Source: Streptomyces aquilus
Lineage (GTDB): Bacteria > Actinomycetota > Actinomycetes > Streptomycetales > Streptomycetaceae
Length of the DNA: 64,000 nucleotides
Reading direction: 5' to 3'
Assembly (NCBI RefSeq): GCF_003955715.1
Contig: NZ_CP034463.1
Coordinates: forward strand, 992,001-1,056,000
A program made the position numbers and the translations under genes. The notes beneath the pieces are model-generated. The model ran no database searches and was not told where the DNA came from. It saw only the letters and a list, made by a program, of their open reading frames with translations. Shown piece by piece: positions 45,684 through 54,824 of the stretch (positions are counted from its first letter, which is position 1; the number at the start of each line of letters is the position of its first letter).

Positions 45684-46253
45684 ATGAGCGGGCGGCGGCC
45701 GACGGGGTCCGGCGGGTTCGTGAAGGTGTGCGGGCTCACCCAGGAGCAGCAGATCGACTGGGCCATCGAGCTGGGCTACGACGCCATCGGCGTCGTGGTG
45801 ACCCCCAGGAGCAAGCGGTACTGCCCGCCCGAGCGGGCCGTGGCGCTCGCCGACCACGCCCGCGGACGGATTCCCACGTTCGCCGTGGCGCTGGCCCATG
45901 AGGAGACGCGGGCCGTCGCCGAGCACTTCGACACGATCCAGGTCTACGAGATGGTCGACATCCCCAACCTCGCCCTGGCCTCCGGCACGCCGCCCGAGCA
46001 CCCGGAGGCCCTGGATTACTTCTTCTACGACGCCAGCACGGGCAGCGGTGTCTTCGCCGACATCCCCGAGTGGGTCAAGGACGTGCCCGGGCGGGTCGTG
46101 ATCGCCGGGGGCCTCGACGAGTACAACGTGGCGGGTGTGATCAAGACCTTCGCCCCCTACGGGGTGGACGTCTCCAGCAGCGTCGAGACCGCGCCGGGGA
46201 TCAAGAGCCGGGAGAAGATGGCCGCCTTCATCGCCGCGGCCCGCTCCCACTGA
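45684..46253 (+). CDS. TrpF-like (phosphoribosylanthranilate isomerase family) protein
   Basis: A 189-residue beta/alpha-barrel protein. VKVCGLT carries the catalytic Cys of TrpF, FFYDASTGSG the candidate acid Asp, and GGLDEYNV plus GVDVSSSVETAPGIKS the phosphate-binding loops. TrpF isomerises phosphoribosylanthranilate in tryptophan synthesis. Streptomyces normally lack trpF and use the bifunctional PriA, so a stand-alone copy with no trp genes nearby is unusual. AAGGAGACAGG precedes the ATG. It may serve a specialised pathway. Confidence 0.8.
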   Translation: MSGRRPTGSGGFVKVCGLTQEQQIDWAIELGYDAIGVVVTPRSKRYCPPERAVALADHARGRIPTFAVALAHEETRAVAEHFDTIQVYEMVDIPNLALASGTPPEHPEALDYFFYDASTGSGVFADIPEWVKDVPGRVVIAGGLDEYNVAGVIKTFAPYGVDVSSSVETAPGIKSREKMAAFIAAARSH

Positions 46254-46259
46254 GCGGGC
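46239..46259. terminator. Convergent terminator overlapping two stop regions
   Basis: GCCCGCTC (46239-46246) pairs with GAGCGGGC (46252-46259), loop of five bases. The stem spans the stop of the TrpF-like gene and abuts the last codon of the minus-strand peptidase gene. Confidence 0.6.
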
Positions 46260-47318
46260 TCACTCCAGCAGCGTGCGCAGCGGTCCCACCGGCAGTGCAT
46301 GGCGGGTGTGGCCGCGCGGACCCGTGGTCGTGGTGGCCGTCAGCAGGGAGTTGAGGACGGCCTCCTCCACGGCGTCGAGCGCGGCGCCGAAGAGCGGGTC
46401 GAGCCGGTCGTCGGGCAGCACGGCCGGACCGGCGGGCTCGCCCAGCGGGCGGGTGCCGAAGGCGAGGCCGTAGTCGCCGCTGCCGTGGCCGTACGCGGCA
46501 CCGACGCGGGCCAGCGCATAGACCGCGCGGCGGGCCACCCGGGTCAGCTGGCGGGCGTCCAGCGGCGCGTCGGTGGCGGCCACGACCATGCAGGAGCCGC
46601 GGTCGGGTCCGGCGTCCGGGTCGGGCAGACCGACGTCGACGGGTGTGACCGTACGGCCCGAAATCCTGAGCCTGCCACCGAAGTTGGCCTGCACCAGCAC
46701 CCCCACCGTCACCTCCCGGCCGCTCAGCGCGAGCCGTCGCGACGAGGTGCCGACACCGGCCTTGAACCCGAGCGCGGAGGTCCCCGTGCCCGCCCCCACG
46801 CACCCTTCGGCCACCGGCCCGTCGGACGCGTTCTCCAGCGCGGACCGGATATGCTCCTCGCGCACCGGGCGGGAGCGGATGTCGGACAGCAGCCCGTCGT
46901 TGCACTCCCCCACCACCGGGTTCAGGCTGCGCACGTCCTCGTTGCCCGGCCGCTCCAGCATCCAGCCGACCAGGGCGTCGGCGACCCGGAAGGCGGAGAG
47001 GGTCGAGGTGAGCAGCACCGGCGTCTCCAGCGCGCCGAGTTCGGCCAGCTGCGTGCCGCCCAGCAGCTTGCCGTACCCGTTGCCCACGAACACCCCGGCG
47101 GGCAGCGGGCGTTGCGGGCCGATCCCGTCCGGCACGATCGCGGTGACGCCACTGTGCACCCGTGGCGGGTCGATCAGCGTGGTGTGGCCGACCCGGACGC
47201 CCGGCACGTCGGTGAGCGCGTTGTGCGGCCCCGTGGGCAGGTCACCGACGCCGAGGCCGATGTCCCGGGCCCGAGGAGCGGCGCCGGAGGAGGACGGGCG
47301 AGGGGCGGGTGCGCTCAT
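46260..47318 (-). CDS. P1-family (S58, DmpA-like) peptidase
   Basis: A 352-residue N-terminal-nucleophile hydrolase. The motif ITDVPGVRVGH-type start (NALTDVPGVRVGHTTL), FVGNGYGKL, and the GCVGAGTGTSALGFKAGVGTSSR segment are typical of DmpA/S58 peptidases, which self-cleave between Gly and Ser/Thr and then release N-terminal residues or hydrolyse beta-amino peptides. ATG 47318 (GTAGGGTG upstream) is the natural start; the longer frame to 48311 is a shadow of the dehalogenase gene. Confidence 0.87.
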   Translation of the reverse strand: MSAPAPRPSSSGAAPRARDIGLGVGDLPTGPHNALTDVPGVRVGHTTLIDPPRVHSGVTAIVPDGIGPQRPLPAGVFVGNGYGKLLGGTQLAELGALETPVLLTSTLSAFRVADALVGWMLERPGNEDVRSLNPVVGECNDGLLSDIRSRPVREEHIRSALENASDGPVAEGCVGAGTGTSALGFKAGVGTSSRRLALSGREVTVGVLVQANFGGRLRISGRTVTPVDVGLPDPDAGPDRGSCMVVAATDAPLDARQLTRVARRAVYALARVGAAYGHGSGDYGLAFGTRPLGEPAGPAVLPDDRLDPLFGAALDAVEEAVLNSLLTATTTTGPRGHTRHALPVGPLRTLLE

Positions 47319-47359
47319 GATCGGCACCCTACGCGGACACGGTTCCGCGCCTCGCGCGG

Positions 47360-48046
47360 TTATGCCTTGTCGAGCTGGTCCGCCAGATCGGCCAGGCCGT
47401 CGGCGTACAGGTCGAAGCGGTCCTCGGGGGCGGGCGGATCGCCGACCGGGCGGGCGACGTACGCGGTGCGCAGGCCGAGGCGCTGGGCTCCGCGCAGGTC
47501 CCAGGCGTGGGCGGCGACCATCAGCAGCCGCTCCGGCGGTCGTCCGGAGACGCTGACGGCCAGTTGGTAGACCGCGGGGTCCGGCTTGAAGGTCGCGGCC
47601 TCCGCGGCGGACAACGCCTGGTGCCAGCGGAGTCCGGCGTGGGCGCTGAGTTCCAGCAAAGCCGTACGGCTTGCATTGGACAGCCCGATCAGCGGGAACC
47701 GCCGGGCGAGCCGCGCCAGACCCGCCAGGGTGTCGGGCCACGCCGGGAGCCGCCGAGCGGACAGCGCCAGCGCGGCGGCCGCCGAGTCGTCGGCTCCGGT
47801 GGCGTCGGCCACCAGCCGCGCCGCCTCCCGGTCGATGACCTCGCTGGTGGTGAAAGGCCTCGCCCCCGCCACGACGCGGGCCTGCTCGTGCTCGACGTGC
47901 CGCTGCCACAGGGAGAGGAGTTCCTCGACCCTGGTGTCGTCGAGCGAGGCGTCGAGTGCGCGGATGCCGGCGCGGAGTCCGGCCGGTTCGTCGACGAGGG
48001 TGCCGAGCACGTCGAACACGAGGGCGTCGATCGCCGGCTCTGTCAT
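47360..48046 (-). CDS. Haloacid dehalogenase type II (HAD superfamily)
   Basis: A 228-residue HAD hydrolase. LVFDVLGTLVDE carries the nucleophile Asp; a helical cap follows; Ser/Asn motif LIGLSNAS; KPDPAVYQLA carries the Lys; VAAHAWDLRGAQRLGLRTAYV is the dehalogenase-type motif III. The pattern matches L-2-haloacid dehalogenase, releasing halide from 2-haloacids, although many homologues have other substrates. ATG 48046 is used; GAGGCCCC lies upstream. It is 42 bases before the peptidase gene on the same strand. Confidence 0.87.
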   Translation of the reverse strand: MTEPAIDALVFDVLGTLVDEPAGLRAGIRALDASLDDTRVEELLSLWQRHVEHEQARVVAGARPFTTSEVIDREAARLVADATGADDSAAAALALSARRLPAWPDTLAGLARLARRFPLIGLSNASRTALLELSAHAGLRWHQALSAAEAATFKPDPAVYQLAVSVSGRPPERLLMVAAHAWDLRGAQRLGLRTAYVARPVGDPPAPEDRFDLYADGLADLADQLDKA

Positions 48047-48076
48047 GGGCGGGGCCTCCCGGAGGGATCACGGTGG

Positions 48077-48114
48077 CGGGCGGCGCGGGCACCGGTGAGT
48101 GCCCACGCCGCCCG
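48077..48114 (-). terminator. Hairpin terminator after the GH43 gene
   Basis: CGGGCGGCGCGGGCA (48077-48091) pairs with TGCCCACGCCGCCCG (48100-48114) with one mismatch. It lies ten bases after the GH43 stop. Confidence 0.65.
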
Positions 48115-48123
48115 GTGTCCGGC

Positions 48124-51100
48124 TCACCGTCGGGCGGCGCCGATGGTGATGATGCCGGCCAGCTTCGGGCTGGTGGCGTTGTCGTAAACGACCTCGCCGC
48201 CCGCCTTCTTCCAGATCTTGATCCGGAACGTGTCCGCGGTGGCCGTGACCCGGAATCCGTAGCCGCTGCCGCCGTTGACCGTGCCGGACCCCTGGTAGAC
48301 GGCCTGGCCACCGGTGACCACGAGCCAGTCGGAGCCGGTCGAGCGGAACTTCAGCTTGGCCGGGCCGAAGTCGAGCGACGCCCATCCCGTGGGGACGGTG
48401 GCTCCCTTCTCGTACAGGGCCACGAGGGAGAAGGCGGCCTTGCCGGTCAGGGCCGGGCGGGCGGGGTAGGCGCCGGCCGGGGAGGTGTAGACCCCGGTGC
48501 CGAAGGCCGGTCCGGCGGAGCGGTCGTAGACGATCAGCTCGGGGAGGGTCCTGCTGTCCGAGGCGCCGTCGTCGTCGGTGACCGTGACGACCGGGCGGCG
48601 GATGCCGGCCTTGGTGTAGGTGTGCTCGGCCCGGCAGCCGGTCGCGGTGACCTTGCCGGCCTGCGGTGCGGTGCCGTCCTTCCAGTCGACCTCGCAGGTG
48701 TGGGTGTCGGAGGAGCCGGGGTCGGTGAAGGCGGCCGTGACGACGGCGGTCCCGCCCACCGACACCGCGGACCGGGGTCCGGTGGCGGCGGTGAGGGCCG
48801 GTGCCGCGTTGGCCACCTTCACGGTGGCCGTGTCGCGGCTGCGGCCGCCGGTCAGGGTGACGGTGTAGGTGCCGTCGTCGGTGCAGGTGAGGGTGGTGCG
48901 TGCCGCGGTGGGGTCGGCGAAGGCGCAGCGTGCCCCGTCCTCGACCGTCCACTGCGGGCTGCCCGCCCCCGACAGGGTGCCGTTCAGCGCGAGCGCGTCG
49001 CCCTCGGTGCCCTCGGCGTTCGGGCCTGCGTGCACGACGGTGACCGGATCGATGCTGGTGAGCGTCGGCACGACCTTCTTGATCAGGCCGTCCGCGTCGA
49101 ACTCCAGCTTGTCGACGGTGGTTTCACGGTGTGTGCCGTCTCCGCCGGGGAGGGCGAACCGGTGGTAGGCGATGTACCAGTCGTCGGTGTTCGGCACATG
49201 GACGACGGAGTGGTGGCCGGGGCCCTTGATGCCGAGCGAGAGGTCCTTCTCCAGGATCACCCCGCGCTTGGTCCACGGGCCGGTGGGCGAGGGGCCGGTG
49301 GCGTAGGCGACCCGGTAGTTCTCGTCCCGGGTGTCGTTCTCCGACCACATGAAGTAGTAGGTGCCCTGGCGCTTGATGACGAAGGAGCCCTCGTTGTAGC
49401 CGCTGGGGGTGATGTCCTTCGTCTTCGCGGTGTCGATCGAGACCATGTCGGCGTTCAGCGGGGCGACATAAGCGTGGCCGTTGCCCCAGTAGAGGTACGA
49501 CGTCCCGTCGTCGTCCGTGAACACGGCCGGGTCGATCATCTGGCCGCTGAGCTGGCCCGCCTTCAGCAGCGGTCGGCCGAGGGCGTCCTTGAACGGGCCG
49601 GTCGGCGAGTCGGACACCGCGACACCGATGTTGGCGTCGGCGCAGAAGTAGAAGTAGTACTTGCCGTCCTTCTCGGCGATGGTCGGCGCCCAGGCGCGGC
49701 TGTCCGCCCAGGAGACGTCGGGGCCGAGGTCGAGGATGACGCCGTGGTCCTTCCAGTGGACCAGGTCGGTGGAGGAGTAGGCCTTGAACTGCGTGCCGCT
49801 CCAGCCCTCGAAGCCGTCGGTGGTCGGGTAGATGTAGAAGGTGTCGCCGAAGCGGACGATGTTCGGGTCGGCGTTGAGGCCGGGCAGGACCGGGCTCTTC
49901 ATGACGAGCGCCGAGACCGTCCAGGTGCGCTTCTTGCCGTCGGAGCCGGTCACTTCGTACGTCACCGGCTTGCTGAAGTCCTGGACGCTGCCGGAGGCGG
50001 GGCTGATCGCCGCGCCGTGGGCGAGGGTGAACTCCGGTGCCAGCGAGGTGAGATCGGCGCCTTCCTTCAGCGGCAGCGTGATCTTGCTGTCCGCGTTGTC
50101 GATGATCGCGTCGACCTTCAGACCGGACTGCGTGGCCTTGGCGATGCCCGCGGTGTTGCCGCTGAGCTCCATGACCTCCGCGGCCGTCAGGGCACGGTCG
50201 TAGATGCGGAAGTCGTCGACCTCGCCGCCGAAGTAGGGGTCGGCCGCGTACAGGGAGCGGCCGATGTAGCCGCTGTAGTCCTTGTTCGCGTCGTAGAGTT
50301 CGGACGGCTTGATGCCGGTCGTGGTGCGGGCCGCCTCGACGCCGTCGACGTAGAGGATCATCGTGCCGGTCGTGCCGTCGAGGGTGACGGTGACGTGCCG
50401 CCACTCACCGGGGGTGAGCTGGGAGCCGGCCGTCAGCTTCGACTCGGCGGACCAACTCGCCTTGGTGATGGCCGAGTAGAGGCTGGAGCCGCCGTTGGAG
50501 GGGGTGGCGAACAGGTACTTGTCGCTGTCGGGGCCGAGCCCGAACAGCCACTGGAAGCTCGCGCCGCCCTGCCACTTGGCGTACGTCGACACGGTCACGC
50601 TGCCGGCGTTCTTCAGCACGCCGTTCGGGATCTTCACGTACGGGGAGGTCGCCGAGTCGCCGGACATCTTGAACGAGCCGCCGTGGACTCCGGTGCCGAA
50701 CGCGGGAGTTCGGGCGTAGGTGCCGTGGTAGCCGTGGCCGCTGGCGTCGCGGGCGATGTTGCCGCCGGTCTCGTCGAAGTCGTACTCCAGGAGCAGGTCC
50801 GCCGGGACGTCCGGGCCCTCCGCCGAGACGGTGACCTCGGCCCGCACCGGCAGTGCGGCGCCGTCGGGCAGGCTGCCGGTGACCGTGAAGGTGCCGGGCT
50901 GTGCGTACTCGGACGCCGGGACGTCCTCCCAGTCGACGGCGACGGGGCGCTTGACACCGTCGGCGTAGGTGGCGATCACCGTGGCCGGCAGGACCGGGGC
51001 CTCACCGGTCCGGGTCTTGACCTGGATGTCCTCGACGCTCTCCACCAGCTGGTCGGGCTGGTAGGCGCGCAGCAGCCGGTCGTACTCGGCCTGCGTGACC

Positions 51101-53316
51101 GGCAGGACCGTGCCGTGGCGCGGCCTGGACGGCAGGTCGTAGTCGGCGACCGGGGTCCAGACACCGGAGTCGAGGTCGGTCGTCTCGAAGGGGAGGTAGC
51201 CACGGCCGCCGAACTCGTCGAGGAACGCGTACCACTTCTCCTCGGTGTTCGACTTGAACACCAGCGGGCCCTCGGCGGCGCTCATCGCGCCCTTGCCGAT
51301 GCCCTCGGCGACCGGGGTCCACGAACCCAGGATCGAGTCGCTCTTCTCCTCGAAGATGAACTTGCTGTTGGGCGTGGAGGAGGAGTTGTTCCGCTCGTCC
51401 TTCGACAGGCGGTAGTAGGTGCCGTCGTGCCGGATCATCGTGGAGTCGATGACCGAGTAGCCGCGGTCGACCCAGACCTTGGGCTGGCTGAAGGTGTAGA
51501 AGTCGCGGGTGGTCGCGTACATCATGCGGTTGTACGTGTCGCCCGAGTGCGCGTCGTTGTCGTACAGCTTCGACGCCCAGAAGACGACGTACTCGCCGCG
51601 CTCGGCGTCGTAGAAGGCCTCCGGGGCCCAGGTGTTGCCGGCGCTGTCCGGGGAGACCTTGACCAGGCGCTGGTTCGTCCAGTGCACGAGGTCGGTGGAC
51701 TCCCAGACCATGATGGACTTGCTGCCGCTGCGCTGGGCGGCGTCCCAGTCGCCGTTGCCGTAGATCCGCAGGTCGGTGGCGATCTGGTAGAACTTGTCGC
51801 CCTCCGGGGAGCGGATGATGAACGGGTCGCGCAGGCCCTTCTCGCCGAGCGTGGAGGTCAGCACCGGCTTGCCGTCGTTCAACTCCCGCCACTTCAGCGG
51901 GTCGTCGCCCTTGCTGAGGGCGGCGTAGAGCTGTTCGCCGTCCGAGGTGCCCTCGCCGGTGAAGTAGCTGAACATGTAGCCCTTGAGGGCTTCCTGCTTG
52001 GGGAGTTCGGGGACCTTCGCGGTGAAGGTGCGGGTCGTGGACGCCTCGCCCTTGGTGACGGTGGCGGTCAGTTCGACGGTGGTGGCGCCGTCGCCGTGCG
52101 CGGGGCGGTGGACGACTCCGTCGTCGGTGATGACGTCCGAACGCGCCGAGGACCAGGCGACGTGGGTGCCGTAGTCGCCGTCCGCGGGGAGGGTGAGGTT
52201 GCCGCGTACGTCGTCGAGGTTGTGGACGGTGAGGGCCTCGGCGGCCTGCTCGGTGGCGGTCTTGTCGTCGAAGGCGGGCAGGACCGTGACGTCGAAGGAC
52301 CTGGTGTCCGTCACCGTGCCCTTCTTCAGGGTCGCGGTGAGCGTGGCGTGGGCGTTCGGCTCGCCCGCGGCGGGGCGGGTCACCTTGCCGGTGTCCGAGA
52401 CGGCGGCGGTGTTGTCGCTGGCCCAGCTGATCGTGGAGCCGCCCGCCGTGCCGGTCTTCGGCAGGTCCAGGTCGGCGGTGACGGCGCTGGTGTCGCCGAG
52501 GTCGAGGGCCGCCTTGTCGTCGGCGACGCCCTGGGTGGCCACGGGGAGCGAGAGCCGCTCGACCTCGGAGGCGTCCAGGGCACGGTCGTAGACCCGGAAG
52601 TCGCGGATGCGGCCCTTGAAGAGCTTGTCGCCCGAGTAGACGGACTTGCCTATGTAGTTGGCGGTGGTGGTGCCGGAGCCGATGGCGCCCGGGGTGGTGG
52701 TGACCGCGGTGTTGCGGCCGACCTCGACGCCGTCCTCGTACAGCACGCCCGTGGATCCGGTCTGGGTGTAGGTGAGGTGCTTCCACACCGCGCGGGTCAG
52801 GTTGTGCGCGTCCGACGGCTTGGTGGTCTGTTCCGTCGACCAGTTGCCGGTCGCGATCGAGGTGCGCAACGCGTTGCCGGTGGTGAACAGGTAGCCGTTG
52901 CCGCTGCTGCCGCTGGAGTTGCCGAAGCCGTAGATGAAGTACGGCGTGGACTGGGCCGCATCGATCAGCACGTCCGTCGAGACGGTGATCGCGCTCATGC
53001 CCTTCATGACGTCGTCGGGCACCTTGACGTAGGTGTCGGAGCCGTTGAAGGCGAGCCCCTGGCCGGAGGCCGACCAGTCGGCGGTGCCGCTGACCGTGCC
53101 GTCCCGGCCGTGGCCGGAGGCGTCGGTGACGGTGCTGCCGGAGGCGTTGTCGAGCTTGTACCAGAGGGCGAGTCCGTCGGTGATGTCCGCGGTGTCGGCG
53201 GCGGTCGCGGAGGTCACCGGAGCGGTCAGGCCGAGGAACAGCGACACGGCGGTCAGGCCCGCGAGGCGGCCCGCCCAGCGTCTCGCGCGGGGGCGCGGAC
53301 GTGCGAGGTGCGTCAT
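48124..53316 (-). CDS. Giant secreted arabinan-degrading enzyme with two GH43 domains and two LamG domains
   Basis: A 1730-residue exported protein. Order: signal peptide (1-40), LamG sandwich (about 45-255), two Ig-like modules (260-435), first GH43 propeller (about 440-770; RDPFIIRSPEGDKFYQ, WAPEAFYD), Ig-like module, second LamG (about 885-1080), linker, second GH43 (about 1170-1470; PGLNADPNIVRFGDTFYIY, WAPTIAEKDGKYYFYF, YNEGSFVIKRQGTYYFMWS), PKD-like module (about 1530-1625), and a C-terminal beta module. The second GH43 has the clear DPN, DPA and NEGS residues of an alpha-L-arabinofuranosidase or endo-arabinanase. Plant arabinan or arabinoxylan is the likely substrate. ATG 53316 follows GGGAAACC. 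Confidence 0.88.
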   Translation of the reverse strand: MTHLARPRPRARRWAGRLAGLTAVSLFLGLTAPVTSATAADTADITDGLALWYKLDNASGSTVTDASGHGRDGTVSGTADWSASGQGLAFNGSDTYVKVPDDVMKGMSAITVSTDVLIDAAQSTPYFIYGFGNSSGSSGNGYLFTTGNALRTSIATGNWSTEQTTKPSDAHNLTRAVWKHLTYTQTGSTGVLYEDGVEVGRNTAVTTTPGAIGSGTTTANYIGKSVYSGDKLFKGRIRDFRVYDRALDASEVERLSLPVATQGVADDKAALDLGDTSAVTADLDLPKTGTAGGSTISWASDNTAAVSDTGKVTRPAAGEPNAHATLTATLKKGTVTDTRSFDVTVLPAFDDKTATEQAAEALTVHNLDDVRGNLTLPADGDYGTHVAWSSARSDVITDDGVVHRPAHGDGATTVELTATVTKGEASTTRTFTAKVPELPKQEALKGYMFSYFTGEGTSDGEQLYAALSKGDDPLKWRELNDGKPVLTSTLGEKGLRDPFIIRSPEGDKFYQIATDLRIYGNGDWDAAQRSGSKSIMVWESTDLVHWTNQRLVKVSPDSAGNTWAPEAFYDAERGEYVVFWASKLYDNDAHSGDTYNRMMYATTRDFYTFSQPKVWVDRGYSVIDSTMIRHDGTYYRLSKDERNNSSSTPNSKFIFEEKSDSILGSWTPVAEGIGKGAMSAAEGPLVFKSNTEEKWYAFLDEFGGRGYLPFETTDLDSGVWTPVADYDLPSRPRHGTVLPVTQAEYDRLLRAYQPDQLVESVEDIQVKTRTGEAPVLPATVIATYADGVKRPVAVDWEDVPASEYAQPGTFTVTGSLPDGAALPVRAEVTVSAEGPDVPADLLLEYDFDETGGNIARDASGHGYHGTYARTPAFGTGVHGGSFKMSGDSATSPYVKIPNGVLKNAGSVTVSTYAKWQGGASFQWLFGLGPDSDKYLFATPSNGGSSLYSAITKASWSAESKLTAGSQLTPGEWRHVTVTLDGTTGTMILYVDGVEAARTTTGIKPSELYDANKDYSGYIGRSLYAADPYFGGEVDDFRIYDRALTAAEVMELSGNTAGIAKATQSGLKVDAIIDNADSKITLPLKEGADLTSLAPEFTLAHGAAISPASGSVQDFSKPVTYEVTGSDGKKRTWTVSALVMKSPVLPGLNADPNIVRFGDTFYIYPTTDGFEGWSGTQFKAYSSTDLVHWKDHGVILDLGPDVSWADSRAWAPTIAEKDGKYYFYFCADANIGVAVSDSPTGPFKDALGRPLLKAGQLSGQMIDPAVFTDDDGTSYLYWGNGHAYVAPLNADMVSIDTAKTKDITPSGYNEGSFVIKRQGTYYFMWSENDTRDENYRVAYATGPSPTGPWTKRGVILEKDLSLGIKGPGHHSVVHVPNTDDWYIAYHRFALPGGDGTHRETTVDKLEFDADGLIKKVVPTLTSIDPVTVVHAGPNAEGTEGDALALNGTLSGAGSPQWTVEDGARCAFADPTAARTTLTCTDDGTYTVTLTGGRSRDTATVKVANAAPALTAATGPRSAVSVGGTAVVTAAFTDPGSSDTHTCEVDWKDGTAPQAGKVTATGCRAEHTYTKAGIRRPVVTVTDDDGASDSRTLPELIVYDRSAGPAFGTGVYTSPAGAYPARPALTGKAAFSLVALYEKGATVPTGWASLDFGPAKLKFRSTGSDWLVVTGGQAVYQGSGTVNGGSGYGFRVTATADTFRIKIWKKAGGEVVYDNATSPKLAGIITIGAARR

Positions 53317-53544
53317 GTGGGGTTTCCCTGCTGAGGCATGGCTGACGGAGGAGGGGAGGGCAAGCAGGAGTCAGCCGGGAACGGGCGCCTCGGCCAAGGG
53401 CGCCCTGACGTTTCGGCTGGGTGACGTCGTGTTGCGAGAGTGTCAAACGGGTTGTGGTGCAGCGTCAAGAGGTTTCGAACAATGTCCGACAGGTCGAACA
53501 GACGGTTTCGGGGGTGCTCAACGGCGCGAGCGCCAAGGCGCGTT

Positions 53545-53570
53545 GGCGCGGGCTCCGCGAAGCCCGCGCC
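53545..53570 (-). terminator. Hairpin terminator after the DUF1801-like gene
   Basis: GGCGCGGGCT (53545-53554) pairs perfectly with AGCCCGCGCC (53561-53570), loop of six bases, 13 bases beyond the stop of the minus-strand gene at 53583. The rest of the 53317-53582 gap is the GH43 promoter region, which I cannot resolve further. Confidence 0.7.
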
Positions 53571-53582
53571 CTTGGTGCCGTC

Positions 53583-54035
53583 TCAGCCCACCGCGCGCTT
53601 CACGAGCGCACCGATCCGTTCCTCCACGTCGGCCGTCACCTCGGTCAGGGCGAACGCGGCCGCCCACATCGGACCGTCGTCCAGCTTCGCCAGGTCACTG
53701 AACCCGAGGGTCGCGTACCGCGCCTTGAACTTCTCCGCGCTCTGGAAGAAACAGACGACCTTGCCGTCCAGGGCGTAGGCCGGCATGCCGTACCAGAGCT
53801 TGGGCGCGAGCGTGGGGGCGGCGGCGGTGACGACGGCGTGCACCCGCTCGGCCATCACCCGGTCCGAGTCCCGCATCTCGGCGATCTTCGCGAGCACGTC
53901 CCGCTCGGCCTCCGCCGCCTTGTCCGCGTTCGAGCGGCGCCGCGCGGCGGTCTTCATCTCCCGCGCGTGCTCCTTCATCGCGGCCCGCTCCTCGGCCGTG
54001 AACCCCTCGTAGGCGCCGTCTTCGGTACTGGCCAT
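53583..54035 (-). CDS. DUF1801-like (YdhG family) protein
   Basis: A 150-residue cytoplasmic protein. N-terminal charged helix with many Glu/Arg/Lys (EERAAMKEHAREMKTAARRR), then the DUF1801 fold (VVTAAAPTLAPKLWYGMPAYALDGKVVCFFQSAEKFKARYATLGF). The family includes iron-chaperone-like and unknown-function proteins. The ATG at 54035 follows GGGGGAGTTGCGCG. A perfect mycobacterial-type DevR box lies 68 bases upstream. A hairpin follows its stop. Confidence 0.8.
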   Translation of the reverse strand: MASTEDGAYEGFTAEERAAMKEHAREMKTAARRRSNADKAAEAERDVLAKIAEMRDSDRVMAERVHAVVTAAAPTLAPKLWYGMPAYALDGKVVCFFQSAEKFKARYATLGFSDLAKLDDGPMWAAAFALTEVTADVEERIGALVKRAVG

Positions 54036-54102
54036 CGCGCAACTCCCCCTCGTGGACCTCGGTGTGCAGACCTTCGGATCTCGCTGTGCACGACTTCGGG
54101 AG

Positions 54103-54116
54103 GGGACTTTAGTCCC
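54103..54116. promoter_or_regulatory. Classical DevR-type box upstream of the DUF1801-like gene
   Basis: GGGACTTTAGTCCC is a palindrome apart from its TT centre and is the textbook mycobacterial DevR core (GGGACTWWAGTCCC), followed by GA. It lies 68 bases from the start at 54035 and overlaps the stop codon of the nitrobindin gene. It differs from the GC-rich boxes of the main island. Confidence 0.5.
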
Positions 54117-54660
54117 GATCGTGCCGACGGCGGAGTTCCGCCGACAGATGGTGCTGCAACGGCTGTCCCACCGCCGCGAGATCGTGGACGAAGGTGAGGG
54201 TGTCGGCGCCGGTCAGTGTGTAGCGGCGGCGGGTGGCCTCGACCTCCTTGGCCGTCGGGGTCAGGGCCACCTCCTGGGTGGACAGGTCGACCGTGCCCTC
54301 CTCGGCATGGCCCACGGCGATCTCCGCGATGCCGGTGGGCTGGGTGATCAGGGCCTCCACCCGGCCGTCGGGCTGGAGTCGCCACCAGCCGCTCTCGCGG
54401 GCCGCCGGACGCAGCGGGTTGTCGTCCGCGTCGATCAGCCAGGCCCGGGCCTCGTAGCGGAGGAAGGGGCGGCCGTCGTGGCTGAAGGTGACCTCCTGCG
54501 CGTAGGCGAAGTCCCCGTCGAGGGTCGGGTATCCCCCGCGGCCGCGGCCGTGCCAGGTGCCCAGGAAGCCGAGCACCGGCTTGAGCAGTGCGTGGGGTGC
54601 GGGTGCCGCGTCCGGCCCGTGGGCTTCGCCGTACGGGTACTGCGGTGCGGGTTGGGACAC
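54109..54660 (-). CDS. Nitrobindin / heme-binding beta-barrel protein (THAP4-like domain)
   Basis: A 183-residue lipocalin-like barrel. [15 protein letters not shown] is the nitrobindin N-terminal signature, and [11 protein letters not shown] carries the axial His near the C-terminus. Members bind ferric heme, react with nitric oxide and isomerise peroxynitrite. ATG 54660 follows a CGAGGAGCAC site. Its stop overlaps the DevR-type box at 54103, so box and gene are in a packed head-to-tail arrangement with the DUF1801-like gene. Confidence 0.88.
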   Translation of the reverse strand: MSQPAPQYPYGEAHGPDAAPAPHALLKPVLGFLGTWHGRGRGGYPTLDGDFAYAQEVTFSHDGRPFLRYEARAWLIDADDNPLRPAARESGWWRLQPDGRVEALITQPTGIAEIAVGHAEEGTVDLSTQEVALTPTAKEVEATRRRYTLTGADTLTFVHDLAAVGQPLQHHLSAELRRRHDRD

Positions 54661-54824
54661 GTCGGTGCTCCTCGGGGTCGGGCCGGTTCGTGGGAAAGCC
54701 TAGGCCGCGCCCACCGGCGCGACTTCACTTCCCCAGCCGGTAATTCACTCGCCCGGCCGGAAGCCGAGCACATAGGCTCCGCCCGCGCACCTGGGACGCG
54801 ACACACGACCGCGAGGGGACCCCC

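Noticed and set aside
47956..53334. A 1792-codon open frame on the plus strand.
   Set aside because: It is antisense to the GH43 enzyme and consists of Gly/Arg/Val/Asp-rich low-complexity sequence. Long antisense frames are a routine by-product of GC-rich third positions; the minus-strand protein has clear domains.
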